Origin: an uncultured Gammaproteobacteria bacterium
GTDB lineage: Bacteria > Pseudomonadota > Gammaproteobacteria > Eutrophobiales > Eutrophobiaceae
Length of the DNA: 64,000 nt
Reading direction: 5' to 3'
Assembly (NCBI GenBank): GCA_958295485.1
Contig: OY282354.1
Coordinates: forward strand, 3,000,042-3,064,041
The notes under the pieces are model-generated. The model was not told where the DNA came from, ran no database searches, and worked only from the letters and a program-made list of their open reading frames with translations. A program made the translations under genes and the position numbers. Every line of letters begins with the position of its first letter. Position 1 is the first letter of the stretch. Below, in pieces: positions 8,221 to 19,000 of this stretch.

Positions 8221-10275
8221 TTATTCCAACAACGCCTTCAACAGCGCATCCGGCGTATCCGAGTAGAACTGTACGTTGATCCGCGTTGCCATGTCGTCGG
8301 AGAGGTCGAACAACTGCTTTCGCGCGGAAACCGGCATCATTACAACGGTCGCCCCCTTTTCCACGGCGACTTCCACAATGCTGACGGCATTCGTCAGGGG
8401 CTCTACCGACCCACCGAGATTCAATGCTCCAACCGTGATCAGGCCGCCCTTGGCGCTTTTCTCCAGCAACCCACTGCACAGGGCCATCAGCGCCGGCAGG
8501 CCGAGAGCGGTCCCGGTGCGGTCGTTGTCCATCGCTCGTAGCTGCATGGAAAATTCGTGAGCGCGTGGGTCCCGATCTCCAACCAGCTCCTTCGCCCTGG
8601 CGTACAGGTTCTGTTCCGCGTACTTGGCGCTTTCGCGGAACGCCGGCGGAACCGGGGCGTTTAATATCCTGACGCCTCCGCCCCTGCCCACCGTGGCCTC
8701 AATGCGGTAGAGGCTGGGTCCCGTCTCCGGCCCGCCCGGACTGATCCCCCACACCTGTCCCGGCGGCAATGGGTCTGGGTCTATGGCATCGTCGCTACGC
8801 AGCTCCGGCGGGGAGACGAACTTCTCGATTCCGTCTTCGCCCATCGCATAACTGAAGTGCGTGTTGCGGAACTCGCTCTTGAACACCCGCTTCTGTTGCT
8901 CCTTGACCCGGCGGCGCACTTCGAGAGCGGTACGCACCAGCTTCTCCAACTCATCGTCTGGGACAGCCATCTCGGGGTCCGGATATAGCAGCTTGAGCAG
9001 ACCACTCACGGTTTTGTTGACCGCGGTGATGTCGCGTCCGCTGAGCGCGCCGCCGTAGTTCACCCTGCCTTGCAACGTCGGAATCCGACTGCCGGTACGC
9101 AACCGGCTCCAGCACTCCGACAGAAAATCGCTGACCAAGCCGAAATGAGCGGTGAAGTGCTCGTTCGGATTGAGCTTCGGAAAATCCCAGCCCGGAACAT
9201 AGGCGTGAATGCGATCCATGAACGCGGTGTCGTCGCGCATGTCCGGGGACAATGGGCTTAGCAGGTGCCCGACGCGCTGCTGATGCTCGATATCCACATC
9301 AAGATTGCCCATCATGACGACGCCACCTTCAGCCCGGATACTTTCCTTGCCGCGCGAGAACTCGCCGGACTCCATGTAGCCCTTGAGAATGTTCACCCCA
9401 TCCTTCTGGTCGAAGGAGACACCCGAGATCTCGTCGAAACACACCACATCGTACTGGCAGACAAGCCCACGCTGGCCGTTGGCGTTGTTGACGAACATCT
9501 TCGCCACCGTCGCCTTGCCACCGGAGATCAGATGAGAGTAGGGGGATATCTGCTGGAACAGGTGGCTCTTGCCGGTCCCACGCGGGCCTAACTCGACCAA
9601 GTTGTAATTCCTTTCTACAAAAGGCGCCATCCGGATCAGCGCGACCATTTGCGCCCTCTCTGACAACGCCGCGGGTTCCAGTCCGATACTACGTAGCAGA
9701 ATCCGCCGCCACTCTTCACTGGTAAATTCATATCGCCCGCGCCGAAGCGTATCAAGCACATCCGCCTTTGAAAGTTGAATGGCTCTAATAGCGTCTATGG
9801 CAAAGGGACGCCCGTTCTTCTCCTGGGCGATGGCGGCGTCGTAGCTCAGCGTGACCTCGGCATAGAAGCCGTCCGTCAACATGCGCTCGTGCTGCTTCAC
9901 CAGGCTGTCTTCGACACGGGCATCTTTGATCACAAGGCTGGGAAGTTCCGCTATCAGTGAATCCGTCCTTGCGTCCAGTTTCGCCCTGACGACATCTATC
10001 AGCTTGATGGAACCCCGCTCTCGGGCCCTCGCCTTGAACAGCTCTTCCTCACCTGTGCGTACCGTCCGGTCGGCAAGCTGCCGCTCGACGATCGCCAGCC
10101 CTTCCTCGATCTCCCGCTCGTCGGTGGTCGCGCAGTAACGTCCGAGGAGGAACTCGACGACGTAAGTCGGCACCGGATACTGGCGGCTGTATTTGCGAAC
10201 CAGGTCCTTGCGGACCAGGTAACCTTCAAACGCCGTTGCCGCCCGCTGGTCGAGTTCGTCGAGTTCCAGCTTCAA
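8221..10275 (-). CDS. brxL: BrxL, Lon-like AAA+ protein of type 1 BREX
   Basis: The 684 residues begin with the BrxL-specific region (VPTYVVEFLLGRYCATTDE). Walker A is GPRGTGKSH at residues 230-238, Walker B is VVCFDEISG near 280, and a C-terminal Lon-protease-fold domain follows (GALNLGGSVEPL, ATVVMMPVSARKQL). By eye, the Lon nucleophile region GPSAG is replaced by DRTGTALG and the catalytic-Lys segment reads PLTNAVSIV, so the Lon Ser-Lys dyad appears absent. The start is TTG at 10275, supported by GGAGGT six bases upstream and by a TTGA overlap with the pglZ stop. BrxL is required for phage restriction in type 1 BREX and forms DNA-binding ring assemblies. Last gene of the operon. Confidence 0.95.
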   Translation of the reverse strand: MKLELDELDQRAATAFEGYLVRKDLVRKYSRQYPVPTYVVEFLLGRYCATTDEREIEEGLAIVERQLADRTVRTGEEELFKARARERGSIKLIDVVRAKLDARTDSLIAELPSLVIKDARVEDSLVKQHERMLTDGFYAEVTLSYDAAIAQEKNGRPFAIDAIRAIQLSKADVLDTLRRGRYEFTSEEWRRILLRSIGLEPAALSERAQMVALIRMAPFVERNYNLVELGPRGTGKSHLFQQISPYSHLISGGKATVAKMFVNNANGQRGLVCQYDVVCFDEISGVSFDQKDGVNILKGYMESGEFSRGKESIRAEGGVVMMGNLDVDIEHQQRVGHLLSPLSPDMRDDTAFMDRIHAYVPGWDFPKLNPNEHFTAHFGLVSDFLSECWSRLRTGSRIPTLQGRVNYGGALSGRDITAVNKTVSGLLKLLYPDPEMAVPDDELEKLVRTALEVRRRVKEQQKRVFKSEFRNTHFSYAMGEDGIEKFVSPPELRSDDAIDPDPLPPGQVWGISPGGPETGPSLYRIEATVGRGGGVRILNAPVPPAFRESAKYAEQNLYARAKELVGDRDPRAHEFSMQLRAMDNDRTGTALGLPALMALCSGLLEKSAKGGLITVGALNLGGSVEPLTNAVSIVEVAVEKGATVVMMPVSARKQLFDLSDDMATRINVQFYSDTPDALLKALLE

Positions 10276-12611
10276 TCTTCACCTCCGATGATCGTCGATT
10301 GCCTTGCTATGACCTGGCCATCCGCATCCAGGATGACGACAGCGGCCGGCGCACCCTCATGCCCGTCGTCGGCAATCAACAGGCTTGACCTGCCTTCGTC
10401 ATCCACCGGCCGCGTCCCGCTGACGCTCGAATTCGCATCGTTGACCTGGGTTCGCAGGTCGATGGACAACCCCGGCCGGACAACATCGATCCGCACCCGG
10501 CAACGTAACCCGATCCAGGAAACATTGATGATGCTCGTTTTTACCTTGGCGGAGTCAGCGCCGGGAGTGACTCTGATGACAGGAACAAGGCTCTCCTGAA
10601 GGCTCAAGCCGCCGTGGGCGTATTCATTGCCTGCGCCGAAACATGCGATGCCGGGACCGATGGCGACACGTTCATGGGTGTTCCAATGCCAAGGTACGGT
10701 CGGGGCCTCAACATTAGATTCGCCCTCAATCGCCGCGCATCTCGCCCAACGGCTCTTGGTAAGATACTTGGGAAGATCGACCTTGGGCAGTCCGCCGGGA
10801 AGCCACAGCCAGCCGTGGTCCGTCACCACGCGGACTTCATCCCACCCGGAGTCGAGGAGCGCCTCAATGCGTTCGAGCAGCAGATCGACCTGTTCCTCAA
10901 TCTGCGCCGCGAGCTTTCCTTGCAGCGAATGGCCCAGCTTGTCGAGTTCCCCGTTCTCGGTCCAGGCACGGCCCGACGGATCTCCCGTTTCATCGGCGCC
11001 GACATACTGATAGCCGGCGGCGGCGAGGAGCTTGCGGAACCGGTTAGTGGTTAAGGGGAGTTCGGTATCTGTCGCGACAGGCAGGAAGTCTTCGCCGAGG
11101 GATGCCCCTTTGATGCCATCCGTCACTGGAGACACCGCCGGTTTTGCGGTTGCCGTGACCGTAGGGAGGCCCGCCCAGCGCGTCGATACGGACACGGATC
11201 GGCCCTTCGTTCGCAGCTGCTTCGCAAGACGCTGAGACACATCGAACCGAAGACCGTCCGCGAAAAGAATCACTGTGCCGGGTTCGACGCGCACGTCGTT
11301 CATGTCTTGTTTATCGCGGCCGGGGAGCGGCTCCTTTTCTGCCAACTCCTGGAAGCGCCGGGCCGCGGACTCCAACCAGGGACGATAGATCGCATTCAAT
11401 GTCTTACTCACGGCTTGGGTGTCCACGGACGATTTCAGCCTGACCATGCTGTCAAGCGCCGCGGCATCGATCTGCCAAGCGCCGTCGGTGTACAGCTTGG
11501 CCATTTCAGCAATGGATGCTCCGCCCAGTTCGCTTGATGCACGTGCCGCGAGCGCCGCCAAGCGCGCAAGGGCATATGCCAGGGGCGCCTGATCGAGTTT
11601 CGCCCAGACCCAGTCCCGTCGTTCGCCATGTGTCTTCTCCAACTCGATGATTTCCTTGCGCGCGACTGGCGGCGGCTTACTCTCAAGGCCATGAAGGGCC
11701 CGGCGAAGCCTTGCTTCGTCGCCTTCATTGTCCTGGGGCCAGGAGGAAGGCGGTTCCACGAACAGGTCGTTCGGCTTTGCCTTGCGCAGGAGTTCCGGCA
11801 ATCCCGAATACAGAGCCGGTGACTCGGCAAAACGCTGCCATACCGATTCCCATGCCCCTTCCCGCTTTCCAAGCCGTTCCGCTGCGACAATCTCGCCATC
11901 CTGCTCCGGGTCAAGATCGAGATCTGCCTTGCAGCGCGACGTGAAGGCGTTCCAGCGTTCGGTATCCCAACAGGTTTGTACTTCTTCGGAGTCGCTCAAC
12001 CAGAACAGCACGTCTCTGACCGGGTCGTCGGAGAAGAGCCGATCGAAGTCCTCCGCTTCGAGACGCTTGCCCCTCAGCGCTTGCACCGAGGTGGTCGCCA
12101 ATTCCTTCAAGGAACGCAGCATGGATTGCCGTGTGGCTGTGTCGCGCGCGATATCCAGACCAAGGCCACCGTCCCCGGATACCAGGAACGCTTCCACTGT
12201 CCAGTCCCTGCCGTTCTTCTGAGCCCAACAGGCGCCGCGGTACTGGAGTTCGACCAAAGGTTTCAAGTGGTCCGGGCAAGTCTCAGCGGCGCCAAGCTCC
12301 TGGCGGCCTACGCCGGGCAGATAGACGACAGGCGTCATCTCGGCGGGAACCTCAGGAGCCTCCAGCGCCCGGCCAATCACGCATCGCAGCCAGACCGACG
12401 GCCCGGTGCGATCCTCGGACCGGTATTCACCAAGCGTCAGCAGTTGCGGCATGAGGCGACGGAGTTGTGGGACAATGGGCTGCCACCGCGAATCGTGGTC
12501 GGTCCACAGGACGGCGGCGGGTTTTTCCATGTCGCTGGAGTTGTAGGCGGAAGCGGCTTCCAGCGAGGAAACCAGGGCCTCGATGACAGTGGTAAATGAG
12601 CGGCCTTTCAT
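10272..12611 (-). CDS. pglZ: PglZ, alkaline-phosphatase-superfamily BREX protein
   Basis: A 779-residue PglZ. The defining metal-site motifs are VILFADGLRFDVSQRLAKQL (residues ~450-470) and VVTDHGWLWLPGG (~590-605), followed by a C-terminal beta-rich region. PglZ is a core BREX component; its phosphatase/nuclease-fold domain is needed for both modification and exclusion. I prefer the ATG at 12611 (MKGRSFTTVIEAL) to an ATG 30 bases upstream. A potential ten-codon leader (ATG at 12652, stop at 12620) with GGAGG ahead of it ends just before 12611 and might couple translation; this is speculative. The 65-95 base gap to the KTSC gene is the largest within the operon. The stop overlaps brxL. Confidence 0.94.
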   Translation of the reverse strand: MKGRSFTTVIEALVSSLEAASAYNSSDMEKPAAVLWTDHDSRWQPIVPQLRRLMPQLLTLGEYRSEDRTGPSVWLRCVIGRALEAPEVPAEMTPVVYLPGVGRQELGAAETCPDHLKPLVELQYRGACWAQKNGRDWTVEAFLVSGDGGLGLDIARDTATRQSMLRSLKELATTSVQALRGKRLEAEDFDRLFSDDPVRDVLFWLSDSEEVQTCWDTERWNAFTSRCKADLDLDPEQDGEIVAAERLGKREGAWESVWQRFAESPALYSGLPELLRKAKPNDLFVEPPSSWPQDNEGDEARLRRALHGLESKPPPVARKEIIELEKTHGERRDWVWAKLDQAPLAYALARLAALAARASSELGGASIAEMAKLYTDGAWQIDAAALDSMVRLKSSVDTQAVSKTLNAIYRPWLESAARRFQELAEKEPLPGRDKQDMNDVRVEPGTVILFADGLRFDVSQRLAKQLRTKGRSVSVSTRWAGLPTVTATAKPAVSPVTDGIKGASLGEDFLPVATDTELPLTTNRFRKLLAAAGYQYVGADETGDPSGRAWTENGELDKLGHSLQGKLAAQIEEQVDLLLERIEALLDSGWDEVRVVTDHGWLWLPGGLPKVDLPKYLTKSRWARCAAIEGESNVEAPTVPWHWNTHERVAIGPGIACFGAGNEYAHGGLSLQESLVPVIRVTPGADSAKVKTSIINVSWIGLRCRVRIDVVRPGLSIDLRTQVNDANSSVSGTRPVDDEGRSSLLIADDGHEGAPAAVVILDADGQVIARQSTIIGGED

Positions 12612-12706
12612 ACAGGTAATTAAACCCGAGTGGATACCCATATAATATGCATCTTACCTAAATCCTCCACCGCGGATACATATATCCTCACAAACCATAT
12701 ATAAGG

Positions 12707-12919
12707 TCATGCGACCCGTGAATATGGATAACTATTCTTTATGTAAACGTTAAGAAATTGTCCCTTAGATGAAGCCTGCATAATTTGCGTGTGCATATGC
12801 TCTGGAACACCGTAGTACTGATATACCCAACCACTCATGAACTCTACCTCAAGAGTTCCCGTTCGTGGGTCGTATCCTATTGCACTGACATTTGTCGATG
12901 AAACAGCTTGTTTATCCAT
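12707..12919 (-). CDS. KTSC-domain small protein
   Basis: This 70-residue protein is essentially one KTSC domain: VSSTNVSAIGYDPRTGTLEVEF, then SGWVYQYYGVPEHM, SSKGQFLNVYIKNSYPY. KTSC domains occur alone or at the C terminus of some lysyl-tRNA synthetases and phage or mobile-element proteins; their biochemical role is not settled. I start at the ATG at 12919 (AGGAT six bases upstream), five bases after the herA stop, rather than at the in-frame codon inside herA. Its place between herA and pglZ in a defence operon suggests it is an accessory to the SIR2-HerA module, but this is inference only. Confidence 0.8.
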   Translation of the reverse strand: MDKQAVSSTNVSAIGYDPRTGTLEVEFMSGWVYQYYGVPEHMHTQIMQASSKGQFLNVYIKNSYPYSRVA

Positions 12920-12923
12920 GGTT

Positions 12924-14762
12924 TTATCCTCTATCGTCTGTGGGGTTGTCTCCAACTGAAACTCGAGTTATGTTCAGATTCTGTGTTACCGCAAACGGCT
13001 TTTGAGCTCTCCACGAGGCCACTGTGCGTTCGTAACCTTCCTCGCGCCTTTCCAACTTCCATTTAATGCTAACTTCCGGATCCTCGCTATGTGGCCGGTG
13101 CATTTTAGCGGGCAACGTAACGCGGCAGCGCATTGGCAGCTTTGCCGCCTCTCCCGTGACGATGGCCTCTCCGGTACGAAGAATCGGTAGTACATCAAGA
13201 AGTCCTGCGAGACCGTCCGGCAATGTTCCTTGCACCCGCGCACGATCGGAAGGATTGGACAGCCGTAGCGCGAAAAAAGTGCCACATTGCGAAAGAATCG
13301 TCTCATTCACTTCGGAGGGGCGCTGGCTGATAATCATGGCGCCTATACCGTACTTCCGACCCTCTTTAGCAATTCTTTGAACCACTTCGGAAGCTAATCC
13401 ATCCGACTTATCAGACAGATAGCGATGTGCTTCCTCCATCACCACCAACAGCGGACGCTCAATGCCACCTTCTGTTTTCTCTCGGCTCCAAAACAGCGCT
13501 TCATAAACAATCTTGAGTATCGAACCCACCAGTTGTTCGAGAACAGCGCTCGGAACACCAGAAAGATCGAGGGTCGTAATCGGTTTGACACCACCCAGCC
13601 AACCACGCAGAAGCTCGTCCAGGTCTTTTGGTGGCTTTCCGTTAAGATCAGGTTCCCATTTTCCGGGATGAAGAAGGAAATCGTAGCGACGATCCAACAG
13701 TCTCGAGCGCAGCAGATTCAGTGGCCGTTGAATTCCAACTGCTTGTGGGTTAATAAACGGTCCAGCGGAGCCCATTGCGTGTAGTTTGTATTTTGGAGGT
13801 GTCAGAGTATCAGCATCTCCTGGATCTTGAAGTGTGGATTGATCTCGGTTCTTACCTTCAAAAGTAGCGGTTTCAAATTTGATGAGATCGTGCCAGAGCT
13901 TCTTGAGGCTGAACGGCAGGGGTGTATCGACGGTAATGGAAGATGAATCTACACCGGGAAAATGCGCTGCCTGATGGGATGCCAACTTGAGTTCAAAGAT
14001 CTTGTCCGTGAACGCCGTTTCAGGATTCCCTTCCAGTCCACCGGTCAGAAAATTGAGCAATTCACTCGTGTCAAGCGCCCAGTAAGGTATGAACAGTCTT
14101 TCTTCTCCATATCGCGGCTCGACGCTAAACACCTGGGCGACGTCCGTCAGAGGGGCCGAATACTCACCATGCACATCCAGCATCAGTACCCGTGCATTGG
14201 GATATGGCTCGCTTCCTTCGGGCACCGTGGTGATGGCCCTGAGGAGGCTGGCGACCGTGGTCGACTTGCCGGAGCCGGTTGACCCCAAAACCGCGGAGTG
14301 ACGTGTCACCAGCTCGTTGAGCGCAATCTTCGCCATGATGCTTTCGGCACTCGATAGCGTTCCTATCGTGACGTGCCCGTGACTTCGAATGTCGTAGATT
14401 CTCCGCAGATGTTCCTCGATCGCCAGATGAACGAAGTCCCCGATATTGGGGTATTGACTGATTCCGCGTTCGAAAGTACCCCCGACGGTCTCACCTACCA
14501 GTTCAACCTTCATCCACCGACCGGTGTCATCAGTCGCGTTCATGTGCTCAGGAACAGCGTTGGCTCCAACCTCGGATACGACACCAAACATATCCTGGTA
14601 GCCTTGCGGAACTCGAACGAAGCTGCCGACTTGACCGACCCTGTAGGTCTGCCCATTGATGATCGACAAACCGGAAGCGACCGATTGGGCAAGATGGACG
14701 TTGAGCGCCGCTCCGGAAACTGCGGCAATTTTACCGAGCAATGTAGGGTCATGACTGAGCAT
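12924..14762 (-). CDS. HerA-like hexameric ATPase/translocase (DUF87), SIR2 partner
   Basis: The 612 residues start with a HAS-barrel (GKIAAVSGAALNVHL). Walker A is GSTGSGKSTTV at about residues 167-177, Walker B LLVVMEEAHRYLSD carries the HerA-type EEAH, and SQRPSEVNETILSQC plus LRLSNPSDRARVQG form sensor and arginine-finger regions. The ATG at 14762 has GGAGG six bases upstream and overlaps the SIR2 stop by 14 bases, so the pair is coupled. SIR2-HerA pairs are an established anti-phage system in which HerA hexamers scaffold SIR2 NADase units. Here the pair sits inside a BREX operon. Confidence 0.9.
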   Translation of the reverse strand: MLSHDPTLLGKIAAVSGAALNVHLAQSVASGLSIINGQTYRVGQVGSFVRVPQGYQDMFGVVSEVGANAVPEHMNATDDTGRWMKVELVGETVGGTFERGISQYPNIGDFVHLAIEEHLRRIYDIRSHGHVTIGTLSSAESIMAKIALNELVTRHSAVLGSTGSGKSTTVASLLRAITTVPEGSEPYPNARVLMLDVHGEYSAPLTDVAQVFSVEPRYGEERLFIPYWALDTSELLNFLTGGLEGNPETAFTDKIFELKLASHQAAHFPGVDSSSITVDTPLPFSLKKLWHDLIKFETATFEGKNRDQSTLQDPGDADTLTPPKYKLHAMGSAGPFINPQAVGIQRPLNLLRSRLLDRRYDFLLHPGKWEPDLNGKPPKDLDELLRGWLGGVKPITTLDLSGVPSAVLEQLVGSILKIVYEALFWSREKTEGGIERPLLVVMEEAHRYLSDKSDGLASEVVQRIAKEGRKYGIGAMIISQRPSEVNETILSQCGTFFALRLSNPSDRARVQGTLPDGLAGLLDVLPILRTGEAIVTGEAAKLPMRCRVTLPAKMHRPHSEDPEVSIKWKLERREEGYERTVASWRAQKPFAVTQNLNITRVSVGDNPTDDRG

Positions 14763-16005
14763 CAGGGACCTCCGCGCAAATTGGATGTTCATCAGACTCC
14801 GTGCCATCCTGATTCTGGTCGGACACGGGAGATGACATTTGCTGCGCCTGAGTCAATGCGAGAAACTGAGCAAGCTTGGCAAAATCGCCTAGCAAAAACT
14901 CCGCTGACCTGTTGTCCGGTGCATCATGCCAGAACGTCCGGCGAATATCTTCCCACTCTTCGTTGAGGGGTTGGCCAGGTTGCCAACGTCCTGCAACCCC
15001 GCTGATTATCGCGCCGTCTCGCGCATAGACACTCATGTTGGGACGAGAGGATGCGAGTCGCATCGCAGACTTTTCCTGCTCAAGTGATTGGAACTGGAAT
15101 GCGAAGATTGCCGTATGTGCGTTAGCCGCCAACGCTTCGTCGAGCACCGCGCAGATATGGGAATCGAGAAATGAAAACCCTGTACAGATCAGCAGAGTAT
15201 CCGGTGTCATCAAGAACTGGCGGAGTCTATCGAACAATGCAGAGTATGGAAGGCGCGTTACTTCATCGTACTTGAGGTGGTCAGGGTAAATCAATTCCGT
15301 AGCTTCTCTTTGTCCGGTTCTGATGACGATGTTGCCAACTATTTTCCACCCAAGAGAACCGTGTAATTTCCACAGACGCGACCAGCGTACAGGGAGTTCG
15401 TCGGATGAAATACTGGCGGGATCGAAGAATGGTTTATGGGAACCCGTGAAGCCATCGAAATATGCAACCCGTGATCGCTCAAAGGCTTCTTCTATCAGAA
15501 GATCGTAATTGGGCGTGAAAATCTCGACCGAGTGCTTCCTTTGCGTGCCGGAGATCCAGGAAACGAGTTCTGAATAGGGATTGGGAGCATCGGGGAGACA
15601 CGCATTGACCTTACTTCCAATTTTCTCACAAATCCTTTTTCCCAATGTTCCATAGGCACTACCGTCCAAATCATGCACAGTCGAGCTTCCAATTGCTTGG
15701 GCAAGTTTACGGACTTTCGTCAGTATGGTCTCGATGTTGACGGGTTCGATAATCTCTTTCTTCAGAGTTTCTATGATCTCTCGATCATCTTCACGCAGAT
15801 CGGAAACCACGGCATCGGTCAAACCGGCCACATCCGGAATCAGAGGGTGTCCTTCATCTTCGACGATCCGATTGCTATCATCGACCCGGATGGCTGTCGG
15901 AGCGCCCGCCCCGATCAGTATCCCGATGCGCTTGCGGCCTTGCGACAGAATCTGGCGCAAATCGGCCATGTAACGGTCTGGATTGTGAAGAGAAGCAGGC
16001 TGCAT
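14749..16005 (-). CDS. SIR2-like (predicted NADase) effector
   Basis: A 418-residue SIR2_2-type protein. The nucleotide-binding loop is ILIGAGAPTAI (GAGAP at 32-36). The TxNYD motif FTPNYDLLIEEAFER carries Asn166, and KLHGSLGW gives the catalytic-type His215. LLICTGFSFLDSHI is the late Rossmann strand. Retained Asn and His suggest an active NAD-cleaving enzyme, as in other defence SIR2 proteins that deplete NAD on infection. The last ~40 residues are polar and probably disordered. It starts four bases after the pglX stop and overlaps the HerA gene, so it is part of the same transcript. NADase activity is family knowledge, not shown by the sequence. Confidence 0.88.
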   Translation of the reverse strand: MQPASLHNPDRYMADLRQILSQGRKRIGILIGAGAPTAIRVDDSNRIVEDEGHPLIPDVAGLTDAVVSDLREDDREIIETLKKEIIEPVNIETILTKVRKLAQAIGSSTVHDLDGSAYGTLGKRICEKIGSKVNACLPDAPNPYSELVSWISGTQRKHSVEIFTPNYDLLIEEAFERSRVAYFDGFTGSHKPFFDPASISSDELPVRWSRLWKLHGSLGWKIVGNIVIRTGQREATELIYPDHLKYDEVTRLPYSALFDRLRQFLMTPDTLLICTGFSFLDSHICAVLDEALAANAHTAIFAFQFQSLEQEKSAMRLASSRPNMSVYARDGAIISGVAGRWQPGQPLNEEWEDIRRTFWHDAPDNRSAEFLLGDFAKLAQFLALTQAQQMSSPVSDQNQDGTESDEHPICAEVPDAQS

Positions 16006-16008
16006 TTG

Positions 16009-19000
16009 TCAAACCTGAAGACTCGAGGATATATTCGCCTGAAATCCGGCGGAGACTTGAGTCTCGCGGATAATTCCTTCTTGACGGCGCTTCGACTTCT
16101 CCGCAACGATCAGATGTACGTTGTTCACTCTCAGGCCGGTGAACTCGTCGTCTCGCCAGAACCAAGGGAACTGTTCCTGTTCACGGAAGGGTTCCTTGCC
16201 GCGATCCTTGCGCCAGTGGACGCTCGGCTTGGCGCGCAGGATGCCGGCGCCTTTTTTTCCACCGGGGATGTCGTCGGCCATGAAGGGGCGGATGTTGAGG
16301 CGCACGCCGTCGTTGATGTCCGGTTCCCAGCCTATGGGCTGTGCTTCGATGGGCTTCCAGCGGACGAAGATGTCGCAGGGTGGCTCGCCGGAGAGGATGG
16401 CGACGAGACGTTTTTGTAGCTCCAGCGCCGCGGCCAAGCGGTCTTCGGCGCCGTCCTCGCCACGCTTCACCCCATCCTGCTGGCGGGTGATCCAATCACC
16501 CAGATAGCTATAGGTGAGGACTTCCAGGCAGCGGCGGCCCTTGCCATCGCCCTCGGCCAGCTTGTGGTAGTTGACCAGCGCATGGAAGCCGTCGCGCCGG
16601 CGGCCGTCCCAGATGTGCCAGACGAAGGGACGGTGGTGGAACAGCTTGCAGTGCTCCTCGAAGAAACGATTGCGCAGATAGTCGTCAAGGCTCGGACTAC
16701 CGGCCTTGGCGAGCAGCCGGGTGAGTACGCTGTCACTCCAGGCATCACCGAACGCGGCGGCCAACAGTTGCAATACTCGCTCCCCGGCGGGCGACTCGCC
16801 CCGTACCGGCGGGATACAGACGATGCCGTCCTTGTCCGCGCCGGCAAGCAAGGTCTTACAACGTTGTACCCACTCGCGTTGCTCGTCAGCCAGTTCCATG
16901 CCGGCGTCCTGTTCCGCAGGCCAGCGATAGCCCAGCAGGCGGGCGACGACGACCTGCAATACCGTAGGATCGGTGCGGAGCGGACCATAGGCGGTTTGCT
17001 TCCCTGTCTCATCCCACACCACCGATCCGCATGGATGGCCGTGGAAGATCCATTGAGTGGGGTCGTCAGAGTAGGGACAGGGAAGTCCGTTGGGATATTT
17101 TTCTCGGGCAATCTCGGTCCAGCGGTCAACGTTAAAGGGTACCTTGACCAGCGTGGCGTTAGTGACTTTAAGTGCCTGATCAATACGCCGCACGGCGTCG
17201 TGGTATTCGGGTGAAGAACAGAAGCACCAGATGGCGGGGAGGTGTTCCAAGTCGTCCGGTACTACTGTTGCCCCGTTCTTTCCAAACACTTCGCCCGTGT
17301 AGAACGTTACGGGGAGCTTTCCCATCTGGGTTACACGCAGCCCGGATTTTCCCAGAATCCTCCTGCCGTTCATGATTTCGCCGGGGAAGTTATGTGCGGT
17401 CGGGAAACGGGACAGCGCGCCGGCGCCGCCCTCCCACAGAATGTGATCCGTCCGGGCTCCGAAGTATGTGGTGGAATCGACGTTCTGAATGTACGGCTCC
17501 CAACCGTCCGAGAACCCGCCCTCCCAGAATTTGCCGACGAATCTCTCCAAGTCTCCCGTCGTCAGGCCCTCAATGCTCGCGCAATAGCCATCCAGCCCTG
17601 TCTTGGTGGAGATGTCGCTCAGTGCCACCCGCGCATCCGGATTCCCCAACTGCCGAGCCTGCTCGACGCCGATGAGTTCCACCTCCCGCAACTGTATAGC
17701 CTTCTCGCCGGCGGTGCGAAATTCGGAGACATCCAAGCCATACATGGCGCCGGCTACCACCGCTTCGCCGAACAGCCCGCCCGGATAGCCAGCGGAATTG
17801 CCGCGGCTCAGGGTAAGCAGGATCGCCTTAACGACCTCTCCGCTGACAGTTTCAAAGGCGCCCGGTCCCAATCGCGCGAGCAAATGCCAAGTCTCCGTTT
17901 TCAGCAGTTTTTCCCGCAATTTCCGGTAGCTGACGAGAAACAGCCAGTTCTGCGGCAATACGAGACTGGCGGTCCCGTCTTCTTCACACAGTTCCAGGCA
18001 ACGCTCCAGGAACACGGTGGCTAAATCGTTCTTCGCGGCAGCGTAGCGCCGCTGGCAGAAGGCGCGCAACGTCTCATCCTGCTTGCCGCGGACGAGGTAC
18101 GGCACGTTGGTGATCACCAAGTGGTACCGCCCGGCCAACAGTTCGGCGGCCTCGGCAAGCCCGTGTGCCGCTATCGCGGTTTCGCGTCGTTCGTCGGACT
18201 GCTCCCGCGCGAGGGCCTGCGCCAGAACGGTGGACAGTTCCCGCCGGTCCACCAGCTTGGCGGCGTCCGTCGCGGCGGGATTCAACAGGCTTCCCAGCAC
18301 CGGCGCATCCCTGAACGCCTCGTACATCCAGTCCAGCGCGATGCGCAGGTTATGCCTGCCTGCCGCCAACTCGGTCCACTGCTCCTTGGCGGTACCGACC
18401 GAAAGCCCTGAGCAGGCGACATTCAACTCCGGCAGGGGCCGGTATCCCTCCGCGCCGGGATAGGTCCAGGCGGCCAGCGCGAGGGCGAACGCCGCAAGCT
18501 CCACACAACGCGGGTCCAGTTCCAGCCCGTGCAGGTTGTCCCGCAAGACTGCATCCACGGCGTCACGGGCAGTAAGGCCCTCCCGCATCACACGCATAGG
18601 CGCCAGCATCGAGAAGGCGGCGACCAGGAAATGCCCCGAACCGCAGCAGGGATCGAGTACTCTCAATTCTCCCAGATGCTCCGGCCAGCTGTCGAATGCA
18701 CCAGCGGCGAGACACCACCCTGGCTGCTCTGCCGTGTCTTCCCGTTGCACGAAACGCAAGTAATCCAGCGGCACATCGGGGATCGCGACCTTCCGACGCA
18801 ACTCGGCTTCCGCGCCGGCTTCCCTCAGATCGGAGTCACTCAACCGACGCGCCGCCCACCAGGCCCCCAGGGAGTTGTCGAGCAGGAAGCTCACTATGTA
18901 GGGCTCGGTGAAGAGCTGGGTTACCGCGGGCAATTCGTCGGCGCCGATCTTGGTCTCGGAGCGGTTGACTTCAGCCTTCTTCCTGGACTGCCAGAACTGA

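Noticed and set aside
10614..12599. Several + strand frames of 100-207 codons opposite pglZ
   Set aside because: High-GC shadow frames of the PglZ gene; pglZ itself carries the FADGLRFD and VVTDHGW motifs in the - frame.
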